Origin: a virus
DNA length: 54,876 nt
Reading direction: 5' to 3' (one strand)
IMG/VR virus record: IMGVR_UViG_3300020122_000144
Coordinates: 1 to 54,876 of that record
The stretch's first letter is position 1. Each line of letters starts with the position of its first letter. The position numbers and the translations under genes were made by a program. Shown in pieces: positions 53,729 to 54,876 of the stretch. A model generated the notes under the pieces. It saw only the letters and a list, made by a program, of their open reading frames with translations, did no database searches and was not told where the DNA came from.

Positions 53729-54204
53729 GGCGTCCACCGCCACTGGTCGAAGCCGTGGAGTCCATAGCCGAACACCGAAAGCATCAGGTCTTTGGGATAC
53801 GTGGCCGTTGTCCCCTCGAACGTCAGCCGCGGACTCAGGCCGAGCACGACGGCTTTACCCAGGACGTGCTCCGCGAACCAAACGCAGCCGATCGACGCGG
53901 GCGTGAGCATCAAGATCAGCCCGTGACGCTTCGCCGACTCGGCTGCGCACTTCTCCGCCCACGGGTCGATGTCGCCGAACGGCGGATTGAGCCAGAGGAC
54001 GCCATCTGGCCGGTCCTCCGCCCACGGCTGCGCGAGAGAGTTGACCCCCTCGTCGAAGTAGTAACCCCATCCTGCTTTCGCGTTGCCGGTCGTGCATGCG
54101 AGGTCGCACGCGAACGCGCCGAAGCGAACCACGCATGCGTCGATGAACGCTTGCGGCGTGCCGTAATCCTGCTTCGACTTGCCTGGCTTCTGTGCGGGCT
54201 CCAT
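53725..54204 (-). CDS. dam: DNA N6-adenine methyltransferase (phage Dam family)
   Basis: 159 residues. YGTPQAFIDA (14-23), a DLACTTGNAKAGWGYY segment and the catalytic WLNPPFGD (71-78) are the signatures of the short phage N6-adenine methyltransferase family. It probably methylates adenine in phage DNA (often GATC) against restriction. It works alongside the QueC-DpdA pair as a second DNA-modification system. TAG of the next gene lies directly beyond its start. Confidence 0.88.
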   Translation of the reverse strand: MEPAQKPGKSKQDYGTPQAFIDACVVRFGAFACDLACTTGNAKAGWGYYFDEGVNSLAQPWAEDRPDGVLWLNPPFGDIDPWAEKCAAESAKRHGLILMLTPASIGCVWFAEHVLGKAVVLGLSPRLTFEGTTATYPKDLMLSVFGYGLHGFDQWRWTP

Positions 54205-54405
54205 CTACTCCGCCCCCGTCAGCGGCAGCGTCGGCTCAGAGTCCTCGGCGACGACCTCACGAGCCCCGACGCAGATGGGCAAGCGGTCGCCGTCGAGCAG
54301 GATGTAGAGCGGGTCACCGGCGCGCACGACGCGACCACGGGCGCCGCGGAAGGAGGACCAGTGCGCGTAGACGTGGACGCGGTCGTTGACGTAGAGGGGA
54401 GTCAC
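54205..54405 (-). CDS. Hypothetical protein, 66 aa
   Basis: GTG 54405 (GTGA overlap). SH3-like beta pattern (YVNDRVHVYAHWSSFRGARG, PLYILLDGDRLPI). No family recognised. Confidence 0.55.
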   Translation of the reverse strand: MTPLYVNDRVHVYAHWSSFRGARGRVVRAGDPLYILLDGDRLPICVGAREVVAEDSEPTLPLTGAE

Positions 54406-54701
54406 GGCTTTGCCTTCGTGTCTTTGATGGCGACCGCGTACAGCGCGATCATTTTTGCGAGCAGGATTCTTCCGCCGCGCGACATGCCCTCAAAATCGCG
54501 CATGGCGTCGTCGACAAACTCCAGGGGCCACACATCGAGAGGAAAGCGGTCCTTCATTCCGTGACATGTTCGACAGGCCGTAACGACGTCGACCCCTCCG
54601 GCCTCCTGCGGAACTGGCATGTGGTCCATCTCCACGTCGTTCTTGGCGACGAGCGCGCGGCAGTAGAAGCAATGGGCGTGCTCTTTGCGCGGCTTGCTCA
54701 C
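54402..54701 (-). CDS. HNH-family protein, 99 aa
   Basis: GTG 54701. CFYCRALV, EMDHMPVPQEAGG and VTACRTCHGMKD match a compact HNH/zinc nuclease core (C-x2-C, DH, C-x2-C-H). The helical remainder (FVDDAMRDFEGM) is short. Nuclease activity is likely, role unknown; it lies between a methylase block and MazG-like gene. Confidence 0.7.
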   Translation of the reverse strand: MSKPRKEHAHCFYCRALVAKNDVEMDHMPVPQEAGGVDVVTACRTCHGMKDRFPLDVWPLEFVDDAMRDFEGMSRGGRILLAKMIALYAVAIKDTKAKP

Positions 54702-54876
54702 CGCTTCACCGCCAGCGCCTTGATGGCGAGGTACACGACGAGGTCGGCCAGTTCCTCGGCGGCCTCCTTCGTCCAGTCGCGACGGTCCGTGGCGATGTCG
54801 AGCGTCCCGTACTGCTGACGCCCGAGGACGAGGCGTTGCGTGATGTGAAGGATGACGGCGTGTTCGTCGGGGCCGA
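54698..54876 (-). CDS. MazG-like protein, right-edge copy
   Basis: Same gene as 1-167, entering from the right edge; the TGA is at 54698. Only 54698-54749 is unique to this end; the rest is the terminal repeat. Stop overlaps the HNH GTG (GTGA). Confidence 0.6.
   Translation of the reverse strand, partial: GPDEHAVILHITQRLVLGRQQYGTLDIATDRRDWTKEAAEELADLVVYLAIKALAVKR
54750..54876. repeat. Terminal direct repeat, right copy
   Basis: Identical to 1-127. See that entry. Confidence 0.95.

Noticed and set aside
1-54876. CRISPR array or mini-array
   Set aside because: No set of regularly spaced repeats of 20-40 bases was seen on reading the window.

Overview
The window is a complete, circularly closed genome of a temperate, podovirus-like tailed phage. 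The first 127 bases are repeated exactly as the last 127, so both ends belong to one circle of about 54.75 kb; a gene at the ends is split by the cut and reads through once they are joined. The DNA is GC-rich, uses many GTG starts, and most genes overlap by 1-4 bases (ATGA, GTGA or TGATG), which implies long translationally coupled operons. A lipoprotein in the lysis cluster suggests a Gram-negative host. The tRNA-Phe-like attP identifies the likely integration target but not the host species.

Layout. (i) 2.24-3.81 kb is an immunity region. A CI-like repressor gene (2943-3461) lies between two nearly identical promoter-operators, one firing leftward (2858-2886) into a short HTH/GIY-YIG operon and one rightward (3784-3812) into the early operon. 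(ii) 3.86-18.3 kb (+ strand) is the early/accessory operon: a recombination module (Fe-S PD-(D/E)XK exonuclease, Sak4-like ATPase, SSB-like protein), excisionase and tyrosine integrase with attP inside the integrase reading frame, a QueC-DpdA pair predicted to place 7-deazaguanine in DNA, then about 20 small, often cysteine-rich proteins of unknown function. (iii) 18.3-25.5 kb (- strand) holds lysis genes and tail fibre/appendage genes, with an HNH gene inserted. (iv) 25.7-37.2 kb (- strand) holds three large internal-virion-like proteins, a nozzle-like tail protein, adaptor and head-surface proteins. (v) 37.2-48.9 kb (- strand) holds major capsid protein, two tandem paralogues, scaffold, portal, large terminase, small genes, a GNAT acetyltransferase and a small-terminase candidate. 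A + strand island (HTH, HNH-type endonuclease, small CxxC protein) interrupts it at 38.70-39.58 kb. (vi) 49.02-49.46 kb (+ strand) is a lone secreted metzincin-like lipoprotein. (vii) 49.8-54.7 kb and on across the join to 0-2.1 kb (- strand) holds primase-polymerase/VirE helicase, VRR-NUC nuclease, SF2 helicase, Dam-type methylase, HNH protein, a MazG-like protein and small unknowns.

The most unusual signals are these. A ~100-nt structured leader RNA is present in two copies, three bases before the start codons of the major capsid gene and of a tail fibre gene, with matching stems and a compensatory base pair. Two other structural genes have different structured leaders. The attP and its candidate arm sites lie inside the integrase ORF. 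A small gene with a strong Shine-Dalgarno sequence is nested out of frame in a larger ORF. The genome pairs a Dam-type methylase with a minimal QueC-DpdA module, and carries a metzincin lipoprotein cargo gene.
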